From assembly GCA_900542595.1 (NCBI GenBank), contig UQOB01000048.1, positions 1 to 8,694 of the forward strand: a DNA stretch of 8,694 nt, given 5' to 3'. Origin of the DNA: an uncultured Mollicutes bacterium (GTDB lineage: Bacteria > Bacillota_I > Bacilli_A > RFN20 > CAG-826). Position 1 is the first letter of the stretch, and every line of letters begins with the position of its first letter. The notes under the pieces were generated by a model that was not told the DNA's origin, made no database searches, and saw only the letters and a program-made list of their open reading frames with translations. Of the stretch, positions 1 through 6,647 are shown piece by piece. The translations under genes and the position numbers were made by a program.

Positions 1-414
1 GTTTGTGTGGTCGGTGCAGGCGATATCGTTATCGATGGTGCCCGGAAGACCGACGCAGTCGATGCCCATTTCGGTGAGCTTTTTCGCGCCCATGTAGCTT
101 CCATCACCGCCGATGACGACGAGGGCTTCAATTCCGAATTTCTTTAATTGTTCGACCCCTTTTTGCCGGACCGCTTCTTCTTTGAATTCCGGAAGCCGCG
201 CCGTTCTTAAAATCGTGCCGCCACGGTTGACGATGTCACTGACACTCTTTCTCGTTAATTTTTCAATTTTTCCTTCAACGAGGCCGCGGTACCCATCGTA
301 GATACCATAAACCTCTAAACCATAAGAAAGACCGGCCCTGACGACCGCTCTTATGGCGTTATTCATACCGGGGCTATCGCCGCCGCTGGTGAGAATACCG
401 ATTCTTTTAATCAT
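1..414 (-). CDS. pfkA: ATP-dependent 6-phosphofructokinase, N-terminal part (cut by window edge)
   Basis: Phosphorylates fructose 6-phosphate to fructose 1,6-bisphosphate with ATP, the committed step of glycolysis in the cytoplasm. Only the first 138 codons are in the window; the family is about 320 residues, so roughly the last 180 lie beyond base 1. Visible motifs are the nucleotide-binding GGDSPGMN at residues 11-18, ILRTAR near 68-73, GGDGS around 102-106 and the catalytic PGTIDND near 124-130, whose Asp residues act in phosphoryl transfer. Arg22 and Arg26 match the allosteric-site arginines of the Bacillus enzyme with a one-residue offset, so ADP/PEP-type control is plausible. The ATG at 412-414 is preceded by GAGAGG at good spacing. 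The gene is divergent from dnaB and has its own promoter region. No frame disruption is seen. Confidence 0.97.
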   Translation of the reverse strand, partial: MIKRIGILTSGGDSPGMNNAIRAVVRAGLSYGLEVYGIYDGYRGLVEGKIEKLTRKSVSDIVNRGGTILRTARLPEFKEEAVRQKGVEQLKKFGIEALVVIGGDGSYMGAKKLTEMGIDCVGLPGTIDNDIACTDHTN

Positions 415-420
415 ATGTGA

Positions 421-427
421 ACCTCTC
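421..427 (-). promoter_or_regulatory. Ribosome binding site of pfkA
   Basis: Read on the minus strand this is GAGAGGT, seven bases before the pfkA ATG at 414. It supports that start codon. It lies inside the cre-like sequence just downstream of the promoter. Confidence 0.7.
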
Positions 428-438
428 AAACGCTTACA
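425..438 (-). promoter_or_regulatory. cre-like sequence (possible CcpA site) at the pfkA transcription start
   Basis: The minus-strand sequence TGTAAGCGTTTGAG agrees with 11 of 14 positions of the commonly quoted cre consensus TGWAANCGNTNWCA; the left ten positions all fit and the last three do not. It begins where the -10 box ends and runs into the ribosome binding site, a position from which a bound repressor would block initiation or early elongation. Control of a glycolytic gene by carbon catabolite protein A would make sense in Bacillota, but whether this organism has CcpA is not visible here. Confidence 0.3.
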
Positions 439-443
439 TTATA
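438..443 (-). promoter_or_regulatory. -10 box of the pfkA promoter
   Basis: A perfect TATAAT on the minus strand lies 24 bases before the pfkA start codon. The hexamer 17 bases further upstream (TACCAA, 461-466) is a poor -35, matching only two of six positions, so this promoter may be weak or activator-dependent. The spacer between the two is almost filled by the palindrome at 446-460. Confidence 0.55.
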
Positions 444-445
444 TT

Positions 446-460
446 ATCCCTTTAAGGGAT
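446..460. repeat. Perfect 7-1-7 inverted repeat, candidate operator
   Basis: ATCCCTT T AAGGGAT is a perfect palindrome around a single T. It occupies the spacer just upstream of the pfkA -10 box. A 15-bp dyad with a one-base centre is typical of binding sites for dimeric repressors. It is too A+T-rich in the middle and has too short a loop to be a terminator hairpin. It could control pfkA, dnaB or both; the binding protein is unknown. Confidence 0.45.
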
Positions 461-477
461 TTGGTATAAGTTAACGT

Positions 478-507
478 TTGAAAAATGCAATTTTCTTTCC
501 TTCTATT
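478..507 (+). promoter_or_regulatory. Weak candidate promoter for dnaB-dnaI
   Basis: TTGAAA at 478-483 matches five of six positions of the -35 consensus, and TCTATT at 502-507 matches four of six for the -10, with an 18-base spacer. This is the best sigma-A-like pair I see ahead of dnaB on the plus strand. The A+T-rich region gives many chance matches, so this is only a suggestion. TATAAG at 465-470 is an alternative -10 without a convincing -35. Confidence 0.25.
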
Positions 508-530
508 TTTAGTCGTTGAGCCTTTAAAGA

Positions 531-537
531 AGAGGGA
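531..537 (+). promoter_or_regulatory. Ribosome binding site deciding the TTG start of dnaB
   Basis: AGAGGGA ends three bases before the TTG at 541, a short but usable spacing. In the same frame a TGA stop at 517-519 excludes any much earlier start, and no ATG occurs near. TTG at 553 and GTG at 559 are possible alternatives, but they sit about 15 to 21 bases from the site. Confidence 0.6.
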
Positions 538-540
538 ACT

Positions 541-1785
541 TTGTTTATAATTTTGTCCGTGAAAGATTTTAAGATTACTGACCTCCTTTCTTTAGAAAAC
601 CTCGGGGACTTATCGAACAATGATTTCCAGGTTTTAAAGGAGCTTTATCTTCCGATTATCGGCTGTAAAGCTCTCGGTCTTTATTTTGCTTTACGGAGAG
701 AAAAGAAAGCTTTAAAAGTGGAAACCTTCCTTAAGAAAGCCGGTCTTAGTTTAGGAGAATTAACCGGTTTACTCCCTTATTTAGAAGGGGTCTCTCTCGC
801 GAGAACTTTCATCGATAAACTCGATAAAAGCAAAGTTACCATCGAAACTTTAAAACCCTGTGGTTACGGAAAATTCTTCGATAGTATCGCCTTAAGGGAA
901 CTTTTAAAAGAAAAGATCGGGGCAAAGGAATACCAAACTTTAGTGGAAGAAATACCCCCTCGTTTAGATACCGAAAAACTTCAAGAAGTGACCAGTAAAT
1001 TCAATGAGGTTTATACCTTGAAGGACGCTAACGTGAATGAGCCGAAGAAGTTCTATAAAAAGAGTCAAGAACTTCGTTATACCTTCGATGAACAAGCTTT
1101 CTTAAGAGCTTTCCTTTCTTATTCCCCGAACTTAGAAACTACCACCCTAACGAGTAAAGAGCTCCGTTCTCTCGCGGAAATCCAAGCCATCTTCGGGGTC
1201 GATGAAGCGGTCCTCGCGGAAATCCTTTACCAAGAAGCTTTCGATCTCTTTAAACCGGTGGGGAAAAGAGTGGACTTTATGAAGCTCCAAAATGCTTTAC
1301 TCCAATACAATTCTTCCCCCTTAAAACCGAAAGTTGCTCCCAAGAGTGTTCTCGCGGTCAATAGTCCCTTAAAGAAAGACATCAAAGATATGGAAGAGTT
1401 AACTCCCATCGATTATTTGACCAAGTTCCAAGGGGGGCATATTCCCGCTTCTAGCGATATCGCTTTGATCAAATATTTAGTCAATGAGATGGGTCTTAAT
1501 TCATCTGTTTGTAACGCCTTAATGCTTTACTTAATCACCACTAATAAAGGGATTATTCGGCGTCCTCTCGCCGAAAAAATCGCGGCTTCTCTCGTCCGCA
1601 ACGGCATCGAGACCGCTTATGATGCGGTGGAGTTTTTAACGACGGTTAAGAAGGAAAATAAGAAACCGGTCACGAAAGAAGAAGCGGTTCAAAAGGTAAC
1701 TAAAGCGGAACCCGTTAAAGACGATAAAAAAGAAGAAAAAGATCATCTGGATGAAGAGCTTGATGAGCTCTTGGAAGGTATCTAA
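541..1785 (+). CDS. dnaB: Replication initiation and membrane attachment protein DnaB (DnaD-like)
   Basis: Helicase-loading co-factor of Bacillota, not the helicase that bears this name in E. coli. With DnaD and DnaI it brings the replicative helicase to oriC and to restart sites. The 414-residue protein is a little shorter than the B. subtilis protein (about 470). Residues 34-50 carry the family's N-terminal signature (LKELYLPIIG then LGLYFAL), where Bacillus has LYQPLIG. The C-terminal DnaD-type domain covers about residues 283-366, beginning at TPIDYL and including the helix pair around VCNALMLYLI and the IAASLVRNGIETAYDAVEFL helix. The last 45 residues are a highly charged Lys/Glu tail, probably disordered. 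Translation probably starts at TTG 541, with GTG 559 a possible alternative. Its TAA overlaps the dnaI ATG by one base, so the two are translationally coupled. Confidence 0.88.
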   Translation: MFIILSVKDFKITDLLSLENLGDLSNNDFQVLKELYLPIIGCKALGLYFALRREKKALKVETFLKKAGLSLGELTGLLPYLEGVSLARTFIDKLDKSKVTIETLKPCGYGKFFDSIALRELLKEKIGAKEYQTLVEEIPPRLDTEKLQEVTSKFNEVYTLKDANVNEPKKFYKKSQELRYTFDEQAFLRAFLSYSPNLETTTLTSKELRSLAEIQAIFGVDEAVLAEILYQEAFDLFKPVGKRVDFMKLQNALLQYNSSPLKPKVAPKSVLAVNSPLKKDIKDMEELTPIDYLTKFQGGHIPASSDIALIKYLVNEMGLNSSVCNALMLYLITTNKGIIRRPLAEKIAASLVRNGIETAYDAVEFLTTVKKENKKPVTKEEAVQKVTKAEPVKDDKKEEKDHLDEELDELLEGI

Positions 1786-2666
1786 TGGAAGAACTCAAGA
1801 AAGATTTAACGAAGTGGAAAGTCGCCACGAATAATGAGCTAGAAAACGGCATCAAAAACGATGTTAATTTTCAAAAAGCTCTGCAAAACCTTGATTTTTC
1901 TAATGAAGAAAAGGTTCATTTTAAAAATGATCTTTTAGCCTATTATGAATCCTTTAAAACTTGCGAAAAATGCAAGGGTTTAAAGACGTGCAAAAGCTTC
2001 TCTTACGGCATGCAAAAAATCATTCAAAGAATCGATGGCTACCCGACTTTAGTCATTGATTATTGCCCTTTCTATAAAAGCGTGAAAGGCATGGAAGATT
2101 CCTTCTTAATCTATGACTTTCCCCAAGAATGGTTTGAGACTAAAAACCCGGAAACTGATCATTTAAAGAAACTTTTACGGGCGATATTGAGCTTTTTTAA
2201 AGGGGATAAATATTTCTTTTATCTTCAAGCCTCAAATTTAGAAGAAGTGGAACACCCGGTTGCCTTCTTAGTCGGGAAAATTAACCTCAAAGGAACTAAA
2301 AGAGCAGCGTTCATAAACACCCCAAACCGGGTTAACGAACTGAGGAATCTGACCTTTGAAAGAAATAACCATTCTTCATCGATATTGAAGACCCTTCAAG
2401 ACGTCGATACTTTGATTCTAACGTCCTTTGGAGAAGAATATAAAACCGATTACACCCGGGACAGCATCATCGTTCCCTTAATTAAAAGCCGGATGAAAGA
2501 AGGAAAGAAAACGATCTTTATCTCCACGATGCCCCTTAACCAAATCCATACCTTATATCAAACCAGCAATCGGGGTTCTTTCTTAATGGCGAAAAACCTG
2601 GAAGAAACAATCAAAAATAACGCGGAAGAATACGTTCAAACTTCCTCCCCGGAATCTTATCTTTAA
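1785..2666 (+). CDS. dnaI: DnaI-like primosomal protein with degenerate ATPase site
   Basis: DnaI is the AAA+ helicase loader of Bacillota that assembles the replicative helicase on DNA; here it directly follows its partner dnaB. The 293-residue length is near the Bacillus protein (311). The N-terminal zinc domain is clear: C60, C63, C69 and C94 with the surrounding pattern, but no His lies between them, so the metal ligands may be four Cys. The C-terminal region aligns colinearly with the Bacillus AAA+ domain, including NELRN (184-188), RD...LIKSRM (225-237) and SNRG (261-264). Its ATPase elements are replaced: no GxxGxGKT-like loop at 147-160, Walker B LMLDD has become LILTS (210-214), and sensor I SSN reads STM (247-249). 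The frame is intact, so this is not a frameshift artefact. ATP hydrolysis is probably lost; a scaffold or helicase-binding role is inferred. Start: ATG at 1785 with GGAAGG upstream. Confidence 0.8.
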   Translation: MEELKKDLTKWKVATNNELENGIKNDVNFQKALQNLDFSNEEKVHFKNDLLAYYESFKTCEKCKGLKTCKSFSYGMQKIIQRIDGYPTLVIDYCPFYKSVKGMEDSFLIYDFPQEWFETKNPETDHLKKLLRAILSFFKGDKYFFYLQASNLEEVEHPVAFLVGKINLKGTKRAAFINTPNRVNELRNLTFERNNHSSSILKTLQDVDTLILTSFGEEYKTDYTRDSIIVPLIKSRMKEGKKTIFISTMPLNQIHTLYQTSNRGSFLMAKNLEETIKNNAEEYVQTSSPESYL

Positions 2667-4051
2667 TGTAACTTTTGATAAATCTCGTCGAGCTTACTTT
2701 CGAGCTCTTTTTCCGTTCCATTGTTATCGATGATAATCGGACAATATTTTTTGATAATCGAATTCGGATACTTCGGATAAAAACTAAGGAAAGATGCATC
2801 TTTTCCCCGTTTCATTAGACGGTTTATAATCGTTTCGTCACTGGCTTTAACAAAGATATTTAAGCCCGTTAATTCTCTTAAAGGAGTGGAGAGTAAGAGG
2901 GGCACTTCGATGACCGCTCGACCTTTGTTTTCCAGGCGTTTTAAGATTTCATTAACGACTAATGGATGAATTAAATCATTGATGGCTTGGTGCTTCTTTT
3001 CATCGTTTTTAAGAAGATTAAAAAGCTTAGTTCGGTCAACTTCATTGTCCGTAATAACTTCACTTCCGAAGGCTTCTTTTAAAAGTTTAATAACTTCTGG
3101 CTTTTCATAGAGTTCATGGACAATTTCGTCGCTTGACAATGCGTAAAATCCGTGGTTTTCAAAGTACTTGGTGACGGTGCTTTTTCCCGCGGCGACGGGG
3201 CCGGTGACCCCAATCCAAAGCGGATGCTCTTTATCTTCTTGGCAGACCGGACAATAAGTGGTGCCGCGGCCATTGACTTTAATCTTTTTTAAGGGAGTGC
3301 CGCAGGTGACGCAGGGTTCATTGTGCCGCCCATAAACTTTTAAAAGAATTTGGAATCTCCCATCGATTCCTTCTTCTGGGTGGTAGCTTCTAATCGTGCT
3401 TCCTCCGAGTTCGATGGCTTTTTCTAAGACTTTTCGGCTATTTAAAAGGAGGGTTTCGGCTTGATTTTTGGTGATGGTTTTGGCGTTCTTTAAGGGGTGG
3501 AGTTTGCTTAAAAAGAGCACCTCATCCGCGTAGATATTCCCTAAACCACACATGATAGTTTGGTCGAGTAAAGCTTCCTTGAGTGGCGCGTTCTTTTTAC
3601 TCAGCTTTTTATAGTATTCATCGGCGTTTATATCCCAAGGCTCTTTCCCTAATTTCGATAGAGGAAGCGTGGAATATAGCTCCTCTTTCGTTCTTAAAAG
3701 GATGATTCCAAATTTTCTTTGATCGTTATAAGTGAGAGTGGTGCCATCGGTGAAGGTGAAGGTGACGATATCATGCTTTTCTTTAATTCTTTTGTCGTTC
3801 TTAAAGAAATACTTCCCTTCCATCCTTAAGTGGCTGACCATAAATAGATCATCGTTCAATTTGAAAAGAATGAATTTTCCGTGACGGAGGATGTCTTCGA
3901 TGGTTCTTCCTTTAACTTCCTTTATGAAAGTTTCAGTATCCCCTTCATTGATTGCTTTCTTATAAAAAATATCGATATCGGCTATCGTTTTTCCGATAAC
4001 TTCTTTTTTAAGTAAACCGATAACAGTGGTAACTTCAGGTAATTCCGGCAT
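2663..4051 (-). CDS. mutM-coaE: MutM (Fpg) DNA glycosylase fused to dephospho-CoA kinase CoaE
   Basis: A 462-residue fusion of two enzymes. Residues 1-273 are formamidopyrimidine/8-oxoguanine DNA glycosylase and AP lyase: N-terminal PELPEV with catalytic Pro2 and Glu3, Lys59 in the RHGK motif, the helix-side residues Met77, Arg112 and Phe114, GLGNIYADE with Asn172, and a zinc finger C247-x2-C250-x16-C267-x2-C270. Residues about 278-462 are CoaE, which phosphorylates dephospho-CoA in the last CoA step: P-loop GVTGPVAAGKST at 281-292, Asp308, IHPLV at 361-365, EVPLLL at 382-387, IDNNGT at 441-446. Only about eight residues separate the last zinc Cys from the first CoaE strand, and no start codon lies at the joint. 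The start was set at 4051, because Pro2 must follow Met and an AAGGAG sits seven bases upstream; reading from 4093 would bury it. It is the last gene of the operon. Confidence 0.92.
   Translation of the reverse strand: MPELPEVTTVIGLLKKEVIGKTIADIDIFYKKAINEGDTETFIKEVKGRTIEDILRHGKFILFKLNDDLFMVSHLRMEGKYFFKNDKRIKEKHDIVTFTFTDGTTLTYNDQRKFGIILLRTKEELYSTLPLSKLGKEPWDINADEYYKKLSKKNAPLKEALLDQTIMCGLGNIYADEVLFLSKLHPLKNAKTITKNQAETLLLNSRKVLEKAIELGGSTIRSYHPEEGIDGRFQILLKVYGRHNEPCVTCGTPLKKIKVNGRGTTYCPVCQEDKEHPLWIGVTGPVAAGKSTVTKYFENHGFYALSSDEIVHELYEKPEVIKLLKEAFGSEVITDNEVDRTKLFNLLKNDEKKHQAINDLIHPLVVNEILKRLENKGRAVIEVPLLLSTPLRELTGLNIFVKASDETIINRLMKRGKDASFLSFYPKYPNSIIKKYCPIIIDNNGTEKELESKLDEIYQKLH
2690..2712 (+). terminator. 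Weak candidate terminator for dnaB-dnaI, inside the coaE 3' end
   Basis: GAGCT (2690-2694) can pair with AGCTC (2703-2707) around an eight-base loop, followed directly by TTTTT (2708-2712). It lies 24 bases past the dnaI stop. The stem has only five pairs, so this is weak, but with no spacer between the converging genes any terminator must lie inside the opposing gene. Confidence 0.3.
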
Positions 4052-4055
4052 TTTA

Positions 4056-6647
4056 TTACTCCTTCGCGTCGTACCAGGTGTGGCCATAGCCAAAACTGAC
4101 TTCTAACTTCACGGGTAGCTCTACCGCGTGGACCATGATATCCGCTACTTTTTCTTTGATGATTTCGATTTCTTCTTTCGGAGCCTTAAAGATTAGTTCG
4201 TCATGGATCTGGAGAACCATTTTCGTTTGAAGTTTTTCTTTGGTTAAGAAGTCATCGACTTTAATCATCGCGGTCTTAATGAGGTCAGCTGCGCTACCCT
4301 GGATGGGGGCATTTAAAGCTGCACGTCTGGCTGCTTCTCTTTTTGCGTAGTTTCTATCATTAATATCCCTTAAATATCTTCTTCGACCGAACATTGTGGT
4401 GACATAACCATTCTTTTCAGCGTTATCCGCGATATTTTGAAGGTAAGTATAAATTTCCGGATAAGTGTTATAGAAAGTATCGATGATATCTTTGGCTTCT
4501 TTGACGGAACAATTGATTTGTTCGCTTAACCCATAGATGGTCGTCCCATAGATAATAGCGAAGTTAACAGCTTTCGCTTTCCTCCGCATTTCCGGGGTGA
4601 CATCGGTAGTATTAAAGATTTTGGCTGCTGTTTCACTATGGACGTCATGACCGTTATTAAAGACATCGATATATTTTTGGCAGTGGGAGAAGGCTGCTAA
4701 TAAACGAAGTTCGATTTGGGAATAGTCGAAAGAGACGATATAGGTATCAGGGTCATCATAATAGAAGGCCTTTTTAATATTTTTTCCTTCTTCATCTCTC
4801 GCGGTGATGTTTTGCATGTTAGGGGATGATGAACTTAATCTACCGGTGGTGGTTTCCGCTTGATTAAAGTAAGAATGAATCTTGTTATCTTCTTGGATAT
4901 GGGGGATCAAACCATCGATATAAGTCGATAATAGTTTCGCGTACTTCCTATAATCCAAAATAAGAGGAATAATCGGGCTACTATCTTGAATATCGGTCAA
5001 GCTTTCGACCGATGTCGAACCACCCCGCGGGTTCTTGAGACCCATTTTATTAAAGAGAGTATCCGCGACTTGTTTCGGACTATTGAGGTTAAAATGAGTA
5101 CCCGCTAAGTCGAAGATTTGTTTCTCATCCTCATCTTTCTTCTTTTGGAAATCTTTCCCGAGCTCCATCAAGATATCTTTATGGAGGGGGAAGCCTTCTC
5201 TTTCCATCTTCATTAAGACGCGGGAAAGGGGGATTTCGGTATTGAGGTAAAGATTTAAAGATTGAGTAGAGGTTAAAAGTGACCGGGCTTTGATGATCGA
5301 TTTTTCAGTGTCGCCCGCCATCAGCATGGTGGTTTTCGCTTTATGAAGGTCAAACAAATTGATGCTTTCATTGCCATTAATATCGAAACCGAAACTTTGA
5401 TAGACCGCCTCCGGACTATTAGTGGAAGAAGTATCGATCAAATAATAGGCGAGAAGTAAGTCGTCATCGACGTTATTGACTTCGATATTGTACTTACTCA
5501 TTACATATAAAAGAGCTTTTCCGTCATAAGTTTTAATAGCAACGGATGGATCTTTTAAAAGTCTTTTCGCTTCTTCATCTTTTACGAAATCTTGGAAATC
5601 TAAGTAGTAAGTTTCGTCATTAAAACTAAAGGCGACGCCCTGCGGTTCATCGGTGTGGTAAGAAGCATAATCGATATCGAGTGTGACTGACACCACTTTA
5701 CTATCGGTATGGGGGAGGTTTTTAACTTCTTGCCCTTTAAATTCCGCTTGTTGGGCTTCCGCTTTTTTAAGGCTTTTCGGGAGCCTTGATAATAAAGATC
5801 TTAATTCATATTTTTGGGCGAAAGAGTTAACGGTCGAGAAATCGTAACCTTCATAGACTAAATCTTTTAAGGTGAAGGGGAGTTCGACGTCCGTTTTAAT
5901 GGTCGCTAAACGTTTGACCTTTTCCATCTGTTCCGTTTTCGCTTCGATATTGTCTTTAAGCTTTCCTTTTAATTCACCTATGTGGGAGATAATTCCATCG
6001 ATGTTATGGTAATTTTCCAAGAGTTTAACCGCGGTTTTTTGCCCGACCCCCGGAACGCCGGGAAGGTTATCGCTATCGTCACCGGACAGGGCTTTAAAAT
6101 CGGGTATTTGGTCCGGGGTCATGTTCATCGTTTCTTTTAAGGTAGTCGGGGTCATCTTTTGGATGTTACTTAAACCGGTCTTTAAAAGATTGACGGAGAT
6201 ATTGTTATCGATAAGCTGGAGATAATCTTTATCGCTGGTATAGATTTCAACGTCGTAATTTTCTTTCGAGGCTAACTTAGCGATAGTGCCGCAGAGGTCA
6301 TCGGCCTCCACTCCGTGGAGTTCAAATTGGAAGACGTTTAAAGCAGTTAAAAGTTCTCTCGCGACCGGGAATTGTCTCACTAAATCTTCCGGAACAGGGG
6401 CCCGGTTCGCTTTATAGTCTTGGAATTCTTCCTTTCTAAAAGTCTTACTATCTTTATCGAAGGCAACAAAGAAAGCGGTGCCATCTTTCGCATCGTTTAA
6501 GAGCTTACTTATCATGTTACTGAAGGCAAAAATAGCGTTAGTGGGAAAGCCTTCTTTGGTCCGCATGATGTTACCGCTATACGCGGTAGCGTAGTACGCT
6601 CTAAAAAGCAGACTATTTCCATCAATGATAATGATTTTATTGCTCAT
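4056..6647 (-). CDS. polA: DNA polymerase I
   Basis: Removes RNA primers and fills gaps in replication and excision repair. At 863 residues it is full length. The 5'-3' exonuclease domain spans about 1-290, with the acidic residues around D9, D64, E114-ADD, TSDKD (137-141) and SGDDSDNLPG (188-197). The 3'-5' exonuclease-like middle domain (about 315-470) lacks the normal DxE motif (LDID at 323-326) and other catalytic positions, so proofreading is probably inactive, as in Bacillus Pol I. The polymerase domain shows TGRLSS (601-606), motif A DYSQIELR with D641, O-helix R688, K692, F696 and Y700, and motif C QIHDEL with D816. Phe696 predicts discrimination against dideoxynucleotides. Oddity: Ala697 replaces the Gly that usually follows that Phe. 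The ATG overlaps the dnaE stop as ATGA, with GGAGGA six bases upstream. Confidence 0.97.
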   Translation of the reverse strand: MSNKIIIIDGNSLLFRAYYATAYSGNIMRTKEGFPTNAIFAFSNMISKLLNDAKDGTAFFVAFDKDSKTFRKEEFQDYKANRAPVPEDLVRQFPVARELLTALNVFQFELHGVEADDLCGTIAKLASKENYDVEIYTSDKDYLQLIDNNISVNLLKTGLSNIQKMTPTTLKETMNMTPDQIPDFKALSGDDSDNLPGVPGVGQKTAVKLLENYHNIDGIISHIGELKGKLKDNIEAKTEQMEKVKRLATIKTDVELPFTLKDLVYEGYDFSTVNSFAQKYELRSLLSRLPKSLKKAEAQQAEFKGQEVKNLPHTDSKVVSVTLDIDYASYHTDEPQGVAFSFNDETYYLDFQDFVKDEEAKRLLKDPSVAIKTYDGKALLYVMSKYNIEVNNVDDDLLLAYYLIDTSSTNSPEAVYQSFGFDINGNESINLFDLHKAKTTMLMAGDTEKSIIKARSLLTSTQSLNLYLNTEIPLSRVLMKMEREGFPLHKDILMELGKDFQKKKDEDEKQIFDLAGTHFNLNSPKQVADTLFNKMGLKNPRGGSTSVESLTDIQDSSPIIPLILDYRKYAKLLSTYIDGLIPHIQEDNKIHSYFNQAETTTGRLSSSSPNMQNITARDEEGKNIKKAFYYDDPDTYIVSFDYSQIELRLLAAFSHCQKYIDVFNNGHDVHSETAAKIFNTTDVTPEMRRKAKAVNFAIIYGTTIYGLSEQINCSVKEAKDIIDTFYNTYPEIYTYLQNIADNAEKNGYVTTMFGRRRYLRDINDRNYAKREAARRAALNAPIQGSAADLIKTAMIKVDDFLTKEKLQTKMVLQIHDELIFKAPKEEIEIIKEKVADIMVHAVELPVKLEVSFGYGHTWYDAKE
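4059..4064 (-). promoter_or_regulatory. Ribosome binding site deciding the mutM start
   Basis: On the minus strand AAGGAG lies seven bases before the ATG at 4051, inside the last codons of polA. It identifies MPELPEV as the true N-terminus, in agreement with the required catalytic Pro2. Confidence 0.85.

Noticed and set aside
113..301. Plus-strand open frame of 62 codons
   Set aside because: Lies antisense inside pfkA, has no recognisable domain, and is a shadow of a clearly coding frame.
1227..1409. Minus-strand open frame of 60 codons inside dnaB
   Set aside because: Antisense shadow of the dnaB frame with no recognisable features.
2611..2645. Terminator for the dnaE-polA-mutM::coaE operon inside dnaI
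   Set aside because: GGAAG/CTTCC (2624-2628 with 2641-2645) could pair, but the loop is 12 bases, the stem only five pairs, and the T-run is not adjacent to the stem.
2611..3273. Short minus-strand frames at 2611-2799 and 3079-3273
   Set aside because: They lie in other frames of dnaI/coaE, with low-complexity sequence and no family resemblance.
4052..4093. Longer N-terminus of MutM starting at ATG 4093 (14 extra residues)
   Set aside because: It would overlap polA, lacks a suited ribosome binding site, and would bury Pro2, whose free amino group is needed for catalysis. The ATG at 4051 has AAGGAG at ideal spacing.
6644..6646. UGA read as Trp (Mycoplasma code)
   Set aside because: UGA ends dnaE exactly at the polA ATG in a classic ATGA overlap, and conserved Trp residues in the window are encoded by UGG.
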